64,000 bases of DNA from Pseudanabaena sp. ABRG5-3 (GCF_003967015.1 NZ_AP017560.1:4493501-4557500); one strand, 5' to 3'; counted from the stretch's first letter, positions 17,142 to 26,936 are shown. Numbers and translations: made by a program. The notes: generated by a model from the letters alone, not told the origin.

Positions 17142-17190
17142 GGTAAGGATGGGCGGCGCGAAGCGCCGCCCATCCTTACCTATTTAGCAA
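17142..17190. repeat. GGTAAGGATGGGCGGCGC palindrome (copy 1)
   Basis: Perfect palindrome followed by CTATTTAGCA. The same arms and right flank recur at 60178-60224, with a different loop (GAA versus TTT). Confidence 0.85.
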
Positions 17191-17213
17191 GTATGAATCA
17201 TTACGACTCCGAG

Positions 17214-18128
17214 TTATGGTTGCGTTGGTGCAGAAACCCTACTAGCTTCACGATCAACAGGCAAAATTAAAGGTGGACTCTGATTATTTCCCAGAATTAC
17301 GAGTTTAGAGTTTTGAGATTGTGCTAGTTTTTCGGTTGCCTCAATCTGACGCAATTGCAAGACCGCAGGTGTTAACCCCTCCGCTAGAATTTTTTGAGCA
17401 TCTGCACTACCTTTGGCTTCGATGCGCTTGCGTTCTGCTTCTTGCGTCTCTTTTTCTAAAATAAATTTCATCTGCAAAGTTTCTTGCTCTGCCTTAAGTC
17501 TTTGCTGAATTGCGACCTGCAAGGTTTCAGGAATTTTGACATTGCGGAGGAGAGCCTCATCGACAATGAAACCAAGGGGGGCAAGTTGCGATCGCAGTTT
17601 TTCGGCAAGCTTCAAGCTAACTTCTTCCCGTTTGGTCGCATATACCGCTTCGGCTGTATAACCAGAGACGATTTCCCGTGAAATTGACCGAAAGCGTGAG
17701 ATTAGGATTTCCCTCTCTTCTAAGCCAATGTTTTGATAAATACTTGCGGCTTTGACAGGATCAATGCGGTATTGAATGCTGACATCAATTCCTATGGCTA
17801 AGCCCTCTTTAGAAGTTGCGGCAATTTCTTCTTTGAGATCGCGTAATCTTGTTGAAAATTGCACCACATCAGCAAAGGGGTTAATGGCATGAATCCCTGC
17901 GGTTAAAGGGCGATCGCTAACTTTGCCCTGAAAATCTTCAACACCGATACTTCCCGCAGGTATGACCACCAATAGACGACTCAAAGCATTTATGCCTGTG
18001 GCTAAGGCGATTAACCCTGCGATCGCTTTGATTACTAGTTGGGTGACACGATGATCAACTAAACGTTTGCTATTAAAAAATACAAGTATCGATACTAATG
18101 AGGCGATCGCCGAAACGACAAATGACAT
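17214..18128 (-). CDS. Prohibitin-type SPFH membrane protein
   Basis: 304 aa. Two N-terminal hydrophobic segments (about 2-18 and 30-58) are followed by an SPFH/band-7 domain from GSIGVEDFQGKV to about 210, containing VSIQYRIDPVKAASIYQNIG. A charged coiled coil (EQETLQMKFILEKETQEAERKR region) and a hydrophobic C-terminal segment follow. Prohibitins form large membrane rings and scaffold proteases such as FtsH; in cyanobacteria they are found in thylakoid and plasma membranes. It is monocistronic, with a palindrome just after it. Confidence 0.88.
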   Translation of the reverse strand: MSFVVSAIASLVSILVFFNSKRLVDHRVTQLVIKAIAGLIALATGINALSRLLVVIPAGSIGVEDFQGKVSDRPLTAGIHAINPFADVVQFSTRLRDLKEEIAATSKEGLAIGIDVSIQYRIDPVKAASIYQNIGLEEREILISRFRSISREIVSGYTAEAVYATKREEVSLKLAEKLRSQLAPLGFIVDEALLRNVKIPETLQVAIQQRLKAEQETLQMKFILEKETQEAERKRIEAKGSADAQKILAEGLTPAVLQLRQIEATEKLAQSQNSKLVILGNNQSPPLILPVDREASRVSAPTQP

Positions 18129-18229
18129 TTAGATATACCTGTTATGGGAAAGTCCCGATCGCTGATTAATTTTCTAAATTATATCTACAGCCAATCTTGG
18201 TGAAAGTGTGGCAAAACACTCTCTTTGAA

Positions 18230-18288
18230 TACAGCTATAAGATATTGAAGGTACTGCTTTGCGGAACCTTCAATATCTTATAGCTGTA
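18230..18288. repeat. Long perfect hairpin upstream of ldpA
   Basis: Arms TACAGCTATAAGATATTGAA and complement around GGTACTGCTTTGCGGAACC. It lies between the divergent SPFH gene and ldpA. Confidence 0.85.
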
Positions 18289-18378
18289 AATAGCGACGAT
18301 CACAGTTACAATCGAGAATATCCCGCATTATGAGGTCTTTCAGAGTGCAAATTACCATCGGTAAATTGTTCTGAAACT

Positions 18379-19374
18379 ATGGAAATCGAAGCTTTGCGAT
18401 CGCGCCAGTGGTTTAAGCTCATTTGTGGTGCGAGTTATCAACATTTACCTGCAATACGGCATTTAGCGCTGATCTATACCTTGGCGGGAGCTGATTGTAT
18501 TGATATGGCTCCAGACCCTGCCACCATTGCCGCAGCTAGAGAGGGAATTGCGGCGGCAATGGATCTAGGCGCGACGCGATCACCTTTGGTGATGGTTAGT
18601 TTTAATGATGGCGAAGACCCCCATTTTCGGAAAGCAGTTTTTGATCCTGAACTTTGTCCAACGGACTGCTCAAGACCTTGTGAGAAAGTATGTCCCACCA
18701 CAGCAATTAAATTTGGGAATGATTACAATGGGGTTATCTCTAATCTTTGTTATGGGTGCGGTCGTTGTTTGCCGCTATGTCCAGTGCAGATTATTCACAC
18801 TCGCAAACAGGTTTATGTCCCTGAAGATATTTTTGATGAAGTACTTAACCACAAAGTTGATGCGATCGAAATTCATACACAGCCCAACCGCACTCAAGAA
18901 TTTGCTGCATTTTGGCAACGCCTAAGTCCGATTATCCCCAAGCTCCAATTGATGGCGGTCAGTTTCCCCGATTGCGAAAATTTACGGGATTATCTCATGT
19001 CGCTAATCGCAGGAATGCAACCTCAGCCGCGATCGCTAATCTGGCAAACCGATGGCAGACCCATGAGTGGTGATATCGGTGATGGGGCAACAAGGGCCGC
19101 CCTGCAACTGGGGCGCAAAGTATTGGACTTTCAGCTACCCCTTGGCTTTGTGCAACTCGCAGGCGGAACCAATGCCAGCACCGTTCCTAAACTCCGCCAA
19201 GCGGACATTCCCGTCGCGGGAGTCGCCTATGGCAGCTATGCTCGGAAAATCGTGATGGATTTTCTCGAAGATTCGGGGGCAGAAATTCCCGATCGCCTTG
19301 AAGAGAAATCTTGTCTACTCTGGCAAGCCGTAGCGATCGCCAAACAATTAGTTTCCCAAATCAAACAAAACTGA
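18379..19374 (+). CDS. ldpA: LdpA, light-dependent period protein with two [4Fe-4S] clusters
   Basis: 331 aa. The N-terminus MEIEALRSRQWFKLICGASYQ is typical. Eight cysteines form two ferredoxin-like sites: C93, C97, C101, C105, and then C124, C127, C130, C134. The C-terminal LdpA domain (about 150-330) follows. LdpA senses cell redox state and adjusts the circadian period by affecting KaiA and CikA. The stop codon lies inside the left arm of a hairpin. It is upstream of ycf45 by 61 bp on the same strand. Confidence 0.9.
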   Translation: MEIEALRSRQWFKLICGASYQHLPAIRHLALIYTLAGADCIDMAPDPATIAAAREGIAAAMDLGATRSPLVMVSFNDGEDPHFRKAVFDPELCPTDCSRPCEKVCPTTAIKFGNDYNGVISNLCYGCGRCLPLCPVQIIHTRKQVYVPEDIFDEVLNHKVDAIEIHTQPNRTQEFAAFWQRLSPIIPKLQLMAVSFPDCENLRDYLMSLIAGMQPQPRSLIWQTDGRPMSGDIGDGATRAALQLGRKVLDFQLPLGFVQLAGGTNASTVPKLRQADIPVAGVAYGSYARKIVMDFLEDSGAEIPDRLEEKSCLLWQAVAIAKQLVSQIKQN

Positions 19375-19400
19375 AAGTACTGCTTCGCAGTACTTTCAGT
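19370..19400. terminator. Hairpin at the ldpA stop
   Basis: ACTGAAAGTACTG and complement around CTTCG-like loop. It includes the TGA stop; no T-run, so termination is tentative. Confidence 0.6.
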
Positions 19401-19435
19401 TATAAAACCTAACCGTAAAACCTTAAAAAAGCCTA

Positions 19436-21181
19436 ATGGACTCCATCCGCAAGCAAGTTACCGACAACCTCGAACAACTCCTCGATATTCTGCCACCACG
19501 CATCAAAAATAGTCTTGAACTCTGCGGCGGGTTAGAACAACTTGTCGAAATTGTGATGGACTTGGGCAGGCTGCCAGAAGCAAGGTATTTTGACAGTACT
19601 AAATATTTAACCGATGACCCGATTACCAAAGAAGATTTAGCGCATTGTGTCAAACAGGTGGGGGAATTTGGCGGCGATAATCGTGCAGGTATTGAGCGCA
19701 CCCTCCACCGCATCAGTGCCATCCGCAACCGCAAAGGCGAAATTATTGGCTTAACCTGTCGCGTCGGTCGCGCCGTCTATGGCACGATCGCTATGATTCG
19801 TGACCTCGTGGAAACAGGCAAATCAATTTTATTGCTCGGTAAACCGGGGATGGGCAAAACTACGGCTCTCCGCGAAATTGCCCGTGTCCTTGCCGATGAC
19901 CTCAATAAACGGGTGGTAATTATCGACTCATCCAATGAAATCGCAGGTGATGGCGATATCCCCCATCCTGCGATCGGTCGGGCGCGACGGATGCAAGTCT
20001 CCCAGCCCGAATTGCAGCACCAAGTGATGATCGAGGCAGTAGAAAACCACATGCCCGAAGTGATCGTCATCGATGAAATTGGTACAGAACTCGAAGCTCT
20101 CGCCGCCAGAACGATCGCTGAGCGTGGTGTGCAGTTAGTCGGCACAGCCCACGGCAATCAACTCGCCAATTTAATTAAAAATCCTACACTTTCGGACTTA
20201 ATCGGCGGGATTCAGTCCGTCACCCTCGGTGATGAAGAAATGCGTCGGCGTGGCTTGCCCCAAAAGAGTATTCTCGAACGCAAAGCCCAACCCACCTTTG
20301 ATATTGCCGTGGAAATGTGGGAGCGTTACCGTTGGGCAGTGCATAGTGATGTCGCAGGAACCATTGATATGCTCCTACGCGATCGCGACCCCGGTCGGCA
20401 AATTCGCTCCGTCAGTGATGGGGGCGAAGTAACCACCACCGAGGAAAAGCCTAAAAATCCTGAAGTAATGCGTAATCCTGCGGTCAAGGGTTGGCGGGCA
20501 ACGGGCAAGCTCAAACCCATCCCCCTCGATCCACAGGTACAGATGCGTTCTGAGGTCACGAATTTGAGCAGCAAAATTAGTCAGACATCAGTAGCAGAAA
20601 TCAACGAATCTAGCGATGAAGATGTAGAAGAATTTAGCGATATTGCCTCCTATAACGCCATCCAAGAGAGATTTGGCACACTCTATGTCTATCTCTATGG
20701 AGTCAGTCGCCATCAAACAGAGCAGGTAATTCAATCAATTAATTTACCGATCGAAGTTACCAAGGATCTTGATGAAGCGGATATTGTGTTGGCTTTGCGA
20801 TCGCAAATTCGTACTAGTTCCAAAGTGCGCCAAGTTGCCGAGGCTCGTCAAATTCCGATTCACGCAATTAAAACCAGCACCCTACCTCAAATCAATCGTG
20901 CGCTCAGACGGATCTTGCATATCGATGAAAGCCCTGCCGATACAATTACTGATCTAAATATGTTTGCCTATGGCGACTCCGAGGACGAAATCGAAGCCCT
21001 CGAAGAAACCCGTCTCGCCGTTGAGCAAATCGTCATTCCTAAAGGTCAGCCCGTCGAGTTACTCCCCCGCTCATCGGTAATTCGCCGAATGCAGCATGAA
21101 CTCGTCGAACATTATCAATTGCGATCGGAAAGTTACGGCTCCGAACCCAATCGTCGTTTACGCATCTTTCCAAATTCATAA
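19436..21181 (+). CDS. ycf45: Ycf45: SpoIIIAA-like AAA ATPase with C-terminal R3H domain
   Basis: 581 aa. The ATPase core has Walker A LLGKPGMGKTT (133-143) and Walker B VIVIDEIG (209-216), with the SpoIIIAA-type AARTIAERGVQLVGTAHGN block. The C-terminus carries an R3H-like segment (SSVIRRMQHELVEHYQL...RRLRIFP) that binds single-stranded nucleic acid. Ycf45 is conserved in cyanobacteria and red-algal plastids; its precise role is not established. An acidic linker near 375-400 separates the domains. It is co-directional with ldpA. Confidence 0.88.
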   Translation: MDSIRKQVTDNLEQLLDILPPRIKNSLELCGGLEQLVEIVMDLGRLPEARYFDSTKYLTDDPITKEDLAHCVKQVGEFGGDNRAGIERTLHRISAIRNRKGEIIGLTCRVGRAVYGTIAMIRDLVETGKSILLLGKPGMGKTTALREIARVLADDLNKRVVIIDSSNEIAGDGDIPHPAIGRARRMQVSQPELQHQVMIEAVENHMPEVIVIDEIGTELEALAARTIAERGVQLVGTAHGNQLANLIKNPTLSDLIGGIQSVTLGDEEMRRRGLPQKSILERKAQPTFDIAVEMWERYRWAVHSDVAGTIDMLLRDRDPGRQIRSVSDGGEVTTTEEKPKNPEVMRNPAVKGWRATGKLKPIPLDPQVQMRSEVTNLSSKISQTSVAEINESSDEDVEEFSDIASYNAIQERFGTLYVYLYGVSRHQTEQVIQSINLPIEVTKDLDEADIVLALRSQIRTSSKVRQVAEARQIPIHAIKTSTLPQINRALRRILHIDESPADTITDLNMFAYGDSEDEIEALEETRLAVEQIVIPKGQPVELLPRSSVIRRMQHELVEHYQLRSESYGSEPNRRLRIFPNS

Positions 21182-21200
21182 CACCAGTTCAAGTTAGGCT

Positions 21201-21274
21201 TAAGGGCTTTGATGGTTGCTACGCAACCATCAAAGCCCTTAAAACTTTAGAGGCAGTGCTAAGCACTGCCTCTA
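21201..21274. terminator. Two hairpins after ycf45
   Basis: TTAAGGGCTTTGATGGTTGC palindrome at 21201-21242, and AGAGGCAGTGC palindrome at 21250-21274. They separate ycf45 from the convergent secreted-protein gene. Confidence 0.7.
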
Positions 21275-21318
21275 AAAATAGTCTCAACACAAAAAACTTC
21301 ATTAGGGTAATTAACCGA

Positions 21319-21771
21319 TTACCACAAAGCGGGGACAGGCGCAGCAGGTACTGCGGCTGGAGTTTCTACTCTAGGAGCAGGAACAGCAGGGGCTGGCTCT
21401 TCAGGAGCAGCACAAGCATTGAATCCTTCAGCAAGCAACGAGGAACAATATGAACTTGGCAAATCACGAGTGCGAATAGTCGCATCACTAAGAGTTTGCA
21501 AGTCCATCATTTCCCGATGAACTGATCTAATAGCATTTGCTTGACGTTCAATCCATTGATCCCTAAATGTGGTTTGAAAATAGGCATCAGGTAAATTAGG
21601 ATCAGAGGTCATATCCAAAACTTTGTTCTGTACCTGAGGATAGGTAGCAGGAAAGTTTCGAGGATATTCATCCTGATCGGTAAGTCGGGGGTCGGCAAGA
21701 GCGGAACCACTAGCCAGCAGCGTTGACGCTACAACTAGTGACGAAGCAAGCCAAGAGAACCGAGTACTCAT
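21319..21771 (-). CDS. Secreted hypothetical protein with Pro/Ala-rich C-terminus
   Basis: 150 aa from ATG 21771, chosen because GAGG lies upstream and it gives a clean signal peptide (STRFSWLASSLVVASTLLAS, cleavage near ALA-DP). The mature part has a helical middle (ERQANAIRSVHREMMDLQ) and two cysteines (C118/C128 region in SSYCSSLLAEGFNACAAP). It ends in a low-complexity PAVPAPRVETPAAVPAAP tail, possibly cell-wall spanning. Family not recognised. An upstream GTG at 21789 is less likely. Confidence 0.75.
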   Translation of the reverse strand: MSTRFSWLASSLVVASTLLASGSALADPRLTDQDEYPRNFPATYPQVQNKVLDMTSDPNLPDAYFQTTFRDQWIERQANAIRSVHREMMDLQTLSDATIRTRDLPSSYCSSLLAEGFNACAAPEEPAPAVPAPRVETPAAVPAAPVPALW

Positions 21772-21993
21772 ATAAATACACATCCTCACAGTTGGACGCT
21801 GACTAATGTAGCAGATCCAGTCAATTTATGGCTGGTTTCCTAAAATTGGGTATGTGGGACTAGAGCTAGACTGCCAATTTTGTGTGGCGAAGGGAGTGGC
21901 AGCCTTTAAACTTAGAAAAAGCATATAAATAGCTATAGCCAGTTATGTTACATGGCTATTAAAACTTGAAAACTCAGTACCTAAGTAAAAGTT

Positions 21994-22557
21994 GTGGAAC
22001 ATTCAAATCGCGAAAAATTACTAGCCCTGTTTTGCCGTCTTGCTTATAAAAGTGGCGACTTTACCTTATCGTCTGGTCAAAAAAGTACTTATTACATTAA
22101 TGGCAAGTTGGTGACATTACATCCCTTTGGGGGATTATGGACAGGTCAGGTTTTATTGTCCAAGTTACCAGAGGGAACGGGGGCAGTGGCAGGTTTGACA
22201 TTAGGTGCTGATCCGATCGTGAGTGCAGTTAGCGTCGTCTCTGCTTACGAAAACAAACCAATTCCTGCTTTGATCATCCGAAAACAACCAAAAGGACATG
22301 GGACAGGGGCATGGATTGAGGGGCCAGAACTTGCGCCTAATACCAATGTGGTAGTGCTAGAGGATGTGGTGACAACAGGGCAATCAGCTTTATTTGCGGT
22401 CGAAAAATTGCGTGATGCAGGTTATACCGTGACCCATGTATTAACACTGGTCGATCGCCAACAGGGTGGGGCTGAGCTGTACGCGAAGGAAGGCTTACAA
22501 TTTGGTGCAGTATTCGATATTGGTGAAATTCAAAGCTATGCAAAAGGGATAAGTTAA
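21994..22557 (+). CDS. pyrE: Orotate phosphoribosyltransferase
   Basis: 187 aa with a GTG start. It makes orotidine monophosphate from orotate and PRPP. Landmarks: SGDFTLSSGQKSTYYINGKLV near the N-terminus, IIRKQPKGHGTG (the PRPP loop lysine), and the PRPP-binding signature VVVLEDVVTTGQSA. Length is within the family range. It is monocistronic, with no other pyrimidine genes nearby. Downstream are two palindromic elements. Confidence 0.93.
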   Translation: MEHSNREKLLALFCRLAYKSGDFTLSSGQKSTYYINGKLVTLHPFGGLWTGQVLLSKLPEGTGAVAGLTLGADPIVSAVSVVSAYENKPIPALIIRKQPKGHGTGAWIEGPELAPNTNVVVLEDVVTTGQSALFAVEKLRDAGYTVTHVLTLVDRQQGGAELYAKEGLQFGAVFDIGEIQSYAKGIS

Positions 22558-22598
22558 TTGCCAGTACTTTGGGCTGAAGCCTGAACTAATTGAACTAA

Positions 22599-22706
22599 TA
22601 TAGCTAGCTGCCACCAGTCTTATTAGGACATTCCCCCAGAAGCGAGTGGCAGCTCTTCTGGTGTCTTGATTGACTTAAGGCAAGTGACGACAGATGACTA
22701 CAGTTA
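22599..22706. repeat. Palindromic element, family B (diverged copy)
   Basis: Ends TATAGCTAGC ... CTACAGTTATA, with TTAGGACA and a GAAGCGAG-containing centre. It is an imperfect relative of the element at 22871-22983. Confidence 0.6.
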
Positions 22707-22870
22707 TAGATTCCAAACATGGCTTAGCATTGTCTTACATCTATGAGTTTATAAAAGTTTAAGTCTCAGTTATTTTTTGGAATTTATATTTTTGTCTGAG
22801 GCAAAATATAAATTGCTATATAGAGCTTTTATCGCACAAAATTTATAAAACGGGTATTCCTACCCCATGG

Positions 22871-22983
22871 TTATAGCCGTGCCTATATTAGGACAAAATC
22901 AAAACCCAAGAAGCGAGTTGTGGCGCTTCGCGCCGCAACTCACCTTCTGGGTTTGTGTCCTAACAAGAATGGCTACAGCTATA
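22871..22983. repeat. Palindromic element, family B
   Basis: TATAGCC ... TTAGGACAAAATCAAAACCC ... GGGTTTGTGTCCTAA ... GGCTACAGCTATA, with GTTGTGGCGC-TTC-GCGCCGCAAC at the centre. Confidence 0.78.
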
Positions 22984-23016
22984 TTTAATATAAAAATTTA
23001 ATTACAGGTTTAAAAA

Positions 23017-23775
23017 ATGGTGATTACAAATCTATTACATCGGTTGTGGTGCTTAGTTCAAGCATTGCCAAAGATAACAAACAGATGGCAAAGGCTCAGT
23101 TTTGGGGCGATCGCATTATTAATTAGTTTTAATTTGTTGGCGGTTCCAGCCTTTGCTTTGCAGGTATCTGATATTCCTAGCCTTGCCGAAATCCAGACAC
23201 TAGCGGATCAGACTTGGGTGATTGATGACTCAGAAGTACTAAGTGCTTTGACCAAAAGTACAACCGCGAGTAAAGCTGCAAAACTAGCCGAACAAATAGG
23301 TATTGATGTGCATGTGGTGGCAATCCAGCGCATTGATTTAGGACAACCTGCTTCCGAGTTTGCCGCCGAACTATTTGATAAATGGTTTCCCACAGAATCA
23401 GATAAAGCTAATCAAGTATTACTATTGTTGGCTACAGAAGACCATCGCACTGCCATTCAAACTGGCTCTAAGGTCAAGGAGTTATTACCAGATAGCATTG
23501 CTACTAGTATTGCCGATGAGACAATGCTCTATCCCGCACGTAAAGCGAACTATAACCAAGCAGTTAATGAGGGAATCTCTCGTTTAGAAGCAGTGCTAAG
23601 GGGTAAACCAGACCCCGGTGCGCCTCTTTTGGTGGTAGAGGAATCAGAGACCAGCAATTATGCAACGAAAGAGGAAACTGAAGCGAGCTCATCAAACGTA
23701 GTCGTGATTCTATTACTGATATTAGCAACACTATTACCAATGGCAACCTACTATTGGTTGCAAGGTAAACCATAA
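23017..23775 (+). CDS. TPM-domain protein, Psb32/TLP18.3-like
   Basis: 252 aa. An N-terminal hydrophobic signal/anchor at about 28-50 (AFA-LQ cleavage possible) is followed by a TPM domain (about 60-200: TWVIDDSEVLSALTK, DVHVVAIQRIDLG, LLLLATEDHRTAIQTGSKVKELL). A C-terminal transmembrane helix lies at about 226-247. TLP18.3/Psb32 proteins aid photosystem II repair in the thylakoid lumen. That function is taken from the family. It is bounded by a palindrome upstream and a terminator downstream. Confidence 0.85.
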   Translation: MVITNLLHRLWCLVQALPKITNRWQRLSFGAIALLISFNLLAVPAFALQVSDIPSLAEIQTLADQTWVIDDSEVLSALTKSTTASKAAKLAEQIGIDVHVVAIQRIDLGQPASEFAAELFDKWFPTESDKANQVLLLLATEDHRTAIQTGSKVKELLPDSIATSIADETMLYPARKANYNQAVNEGISRLEAVLRGKPDPGAPLLVVEESETSNYATKEETEASSSNVVVILLLILATLLPMATYYWLQGKP

Positions 23776-23787
23776 ATCATAAAACAT

Positions 23788-23816
23788 AAAAAAGGAGCGC
23801 TTTGCGCTCCTTTTTT
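23788..23816. terminator. Bidirectional terminator
   Basis: A6-GGAGCGC-TTT-GCGCTCC-T6, serving the TPM gene and the convergent 832-aa gene. Confidence 0.9.
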
Positions 23817-26313
23817 ATTCATAAACATCTTGTGCTAAGTTTGGTGGAGTCACGGCACGAGTCACTCGCACTTTATGGCTTTCTCTCTGCGTTTGAGCCT
23901 CGATCGCGATCGCTTCAAATGCAACATCGATACTGCTAAGGGGAATAGAAATATTCGTGCGGGTTTCGATAAATTCCGTATTAGGAACCACACTAAAATC
24001 TAATAACCAACGTGGCCCATCAATAATTGTGCGGGTTTGCAAGTCCTTAATCCAGAACTTCACAAAAAACTTGGGTGCGATCGCAGGTAAGCGGACAGTC
24101 ACGATCATTGGTGTACCAGAGACAATTTCACCTGCAGGAACAAGCAACTCAGGTACTGGAACTGGTTCTTGCTCTGAGAGAGACTGAGCTGAAGATTCTT
24201 GAATGTTACGGATTGTTTGAGCTGTTTCGGAAAGGGTTGCCGCCGCCGCATTGGCACTTCCACTAACTGGAAAACTATTAGAGTCAATAGGATCTTCCCA
24301 AACATATTCATTGAGAATACGATCGGAGAAATCGGTTTCTGGCGCAAGTAATCGGTCAAGTTCCAGATCAAGTTCGCGATCAAGTTCAGCGAGACTAGCT
24401 TCCTCAGCAATCGTAAGTGGTGGTTGATTGGGGTTATCTAAGTCAATTGATAAGCCCGATAGATTTTCAGGTAATTGATCAGGAGAGTTCAAGGGATCGC
24501 TAGTTGGGAACTTGTCAAGCAGTAACTCTTCATTACGCTGACTTTCTTTTTGAGCAGCGATCGCTTCAGCTGATAGGGTTTGGAGTTTATTTAGAAAACG
24601 ATTGTTACGCCCACGCGAATTCTCAGCCCGATCCTGACGAGGCAGTATTGGCGGATTGATAGATGCTTGTTTAGGTTTCTCTAATAGATCCTCATAATTT
24701 TTGGGAAGCTCTTCCTCAAAACTATAGAATAGTTCGGGTTCCTCTGGTGATGGCTCAGTATTAGCAGGTTCTGAAAAATCAGTTAAAGCAAACTCTGCCT
24801 CTATTTGCTGTAACTCATCGAATTCTACCTGTGGAAAACTCTGCGGATATTCCTCGGATATAGGAAGATTTTCAAGGTTAACAGGATTATCGGTAGTCCG
24901 ATTTTTGAGTGATGGTAACGGTGGTAACGATAAAGAAGTTGGTGGATGTTGAATCTGTTCTGGCTCGATCTCAGAGGCTTTGGGCTTCCTAGAAGGTAAA
25001 GGCGGCAGACTCAACGAAGGTGTTGCTTTTACTTTTGGGGCTGGTTCGGGTGTAGGATTTTCCACGCTTCTTGATACCTGTGGAAAACTTTGTAAAGACT
25101 GTGGATAACTAGAAGAATTACTTGATTCTTCAATGTTTACAGGATCATAGGCAGAACTAGAGCTATCTTGAGCCTGATACTTCTGCGCCTCTTTCAGCAT
25201 CTCAGGGAGCACTCTTGATGCAGGATAGGAAACGGCGATCGCCTGTTGGGTGATAAACAAGTCACCGTACTGCTGAAAATCTTGCTGCGGATAAATCCGC
25301 ACTTCCCCAATCAAGACTTGGATTTCCGATGGTGGTGGCACATTGACTTGATAGGAAAATGGAATGGCTCCTGTTGCTGTATTGCGATTACCGATATTAG
25401 CGATCGCATAGCGCTCATGCACAACGACCTCAAGGGTTTGGGGATCTTTGAGACTAACTTCAATCTCTCCGCTAGTATAAGCATCACCAGCTAGATTGAA
25501 GCTATTATCGTCTTTGATAATATATTGAGGCTGTTGGAGGCGAAGTAAGATGCGCGGTTGTAGGGGCGCTTCACTAGGAAGATCAGACTGCTCACCTGCT
25601 AAGGGATCTGGATCTGGATTTGCTAATTCATCCAGATTGAGGCGATCGCTAGTAATTTCTCTGGGATTTGCTGATTCCGAATCATCACTCTCCTCATCTT
25701 CATCGTTAAACAGTGCAAACTCTTCAAACATCGATTGCACAAGCTCAGTCGATCGCTGCTCAGCAATATCTAGAATCGGTGAACTATAACTAAGTGGAGT
25801 TGGCTCAGTTTGCTCGATACCCAGTGCATTAGTATGAATCTCGTTGGGAATCTCCGACGGAGTTTCTACATCTTCTTCAGGGTCACTATCACTATATTGC
25901 CATTCTGACCCAAAGTCCGCAGAGATGGGAATTACATCAAACTTAACCGTTTTTTTCCACGGGGGAAGATCATTCACATTGTCCGATTCAGCCTCATCCC
26001 CAATACTAGATTGCTCAACATCAGATTTCACCGACAGACAGTCAATTTGCCATAGCCCTGGCACAAAATTGGTATAGGGCATAACGATCACCAAACCGTC
26101 ATGGCTGAGGCGTTTGACCAATTTTTGTTGAAGAGGCTGGTGTCGCACATCAACAAGGGGACGATAGGCGATCGCAATACCAACTAGCACGTTCGCTAAA
26201 TCAGAGCGTGCAGCGAGTCTGTACTGCCCTTCCAAAATTTCCACAGTTGGAGATTCTAGGGGCAACCAGGACTTGTCACCTTTGCGTTGTAACAAAAACT
26301 CCCAGTTTTCCAT
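23815..26313 (-). CDS. Large conserved protein with disordered middle, unknown function
   Basis: 832 aa. Three ordered parts are visible: an N-terminal domain (1-95, WEFLLQRKGDKSWLPLE start), a beta-rich middle (about 248-365, opening RILLRLQQPQYIIKDD), and a C-terminal beta domain (about 715-832, LLVPAGEIVSGTP...PRWLLDFSVVP). The linkers are rich in P, S, E and Q. It resembles hypothetical proteins seen across cyanobacteria, but I cannot name a family. No signal peptide or membrane segment is present. It is monocistronic. The repeated PSLSLPPLPS motif may bind partners. Confidence 0.85.
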   Translation of the reverse strand: MENWEFLLQRKGDKSWLPLESPTVEILEGQYRLAARSDLANVLVGIAIAYRPLVDVRHQPLQQKLVKRLSHDGLVIVMPYTNFVPGLWQIDCLSVKSDVEQSSIGDEAESDNVNDLPPWKKTVKFDVIPISADFGSEWQYSDSDPEEDVETPSEIPNEIHTNALGIEQTEPTPLSYSSPILDIAEQRSTELVQSMFEEFALFNDEDEESDDSESANPREITSDRLNLDELANPDPDPLAGEQSDLPSEAPLQPRILLRLQQPQYIIKDDNSFNLAGDAYTSGEIEVSLKDPQTLEVVVHERYAIANIGNRNTATGAIPFSYQVNVPPPSEIQVLIGEVRIYPQQDFQQYGDLFITQQAIAVSYPASRVLPEMLKEAQKYQAQDSSSSAYDPVNIEESSNSSSYPQSLQSFPQVSRSVENPTPEPAPKVKATPSLSLPPLPSRKPKASEIEPEQIQHPPTSLSLPPLPSLKNRTTDNPVNLENLPISEEYPQSFPQVEFDELQQIEAEFALTDFSEPANTEPSPEEPELFYSFEEELPKNYEDLLEKPKQASINPPILPRQDRAENSRGRNNRFLNKLQTLSAEAIAAQKESQRNEELLLDKFPTSDPLNSPDQLPENLSGLSIDLDNPNQPPLTIAEEASLAELDRELDLELDRLLAPETDFSDRILNEYVWEDPIDSNSFPVSGSANAAAATLSETAQTIRNIQESSAQSLSEQEPVPVPELLVPAGEIVSGTPMIVTVRLPAIAPKFFVKFWIKDLQTRTIIDGPRWLLDFSVVPNTEFIETRTNISIPLSSIDVAFEAIAIEAQTQRESHKVRVTRAVTPPNLAQDVYE

Positions 26314-26397
26314 GGCGGCGATCGCGAGTTAAATCGGTAAGGTGTGTTTAGTTGCAAATACTAACCCATCTGGGCAGGTATAGCAATTAAACAGAGC

Positions 26398-26440
26398 TGT
26401 GAAGTGTGAGTTTTATCTAAGGTAAAACTCACACTTCACA
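26398..26440. terminator. Perfect hairpin between DUF4079 gene and 832-aa gene
   Basis: TGTGAAGTGTGAGTTTTA arms and complement. No T-run; it ends 5 bp short of the DUF4079 stop. Confidence 0.65.
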
Positions 26441-26444
26441 ATGG

Positions 26445-26936
26445 CTAGATCGAAAGTCCTAATTTCAGACCTAAAGCCGCATGAACAAATAACAAGAGTA
26501 CGATCGCACTACCTAGATAAGCATGGGCATTACGGAGTAATGGTTTGTTACCACCAAATCCAGTGAGAGAGATGGCTCCATTAATAGCTAACAAAGTCAG
26601 AACTACTGAGCCTGTGATGAAATGAGGACTCTCAAGTAGGGGTTTGCCTTGCATCACTAGGGAAAGTAAACCACCACTGTAGCCTAGAGCCAAGAAAGTA
26701 GTCATTAACGGGGCAACTTTGCGGTGATCGGCTTTATTTTTAATCGCAACTTCAGTATCTGTGACCGTGCGACCACGCCATCCTGAAATAGCGACAAATG
26801 ATCCCATCGCAAAAATAACGATCGCCATGAAAAATGGATGCCCCCAATGAGTCACTGGAGCAGGAATATTCAGAGATTTAAATTGATCGGCAATAGGCTG
26901 AAGGGACTCAGCCATCTTAGTAGCAAATTCAGTCAT
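26445..26936 (-). CDS. DUF4079 membrane protein
   Basis: 163 aa with about four transmembrane helices (near 32-50, 75-93, 104-122, 138-158). Conserved histidines occur in THWGHPFF and in NAHAYLG / FVHAALG, a pattern like cytochrome b561-type bundles. DUF4079 is found in cyanobacteria and plastids; its function is not established. It is monocistronic between two hairpins. Confidence 0.82.
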   Translation of the reverse strand: MTEFATKMAESLQPIADQFKSLNIPAPVTHWGHPFFMAIVIFAMGSFVAISGWRGRTVTDTEVAIKNKADHRKVAPLMTTFLALGYSGGLLSLVMQGKPLLESPHFITGSVVLTLLAINGAISLTGFGGNKPLLRNAHAYLGSAIVLLLFVHAALGLKLGLSI

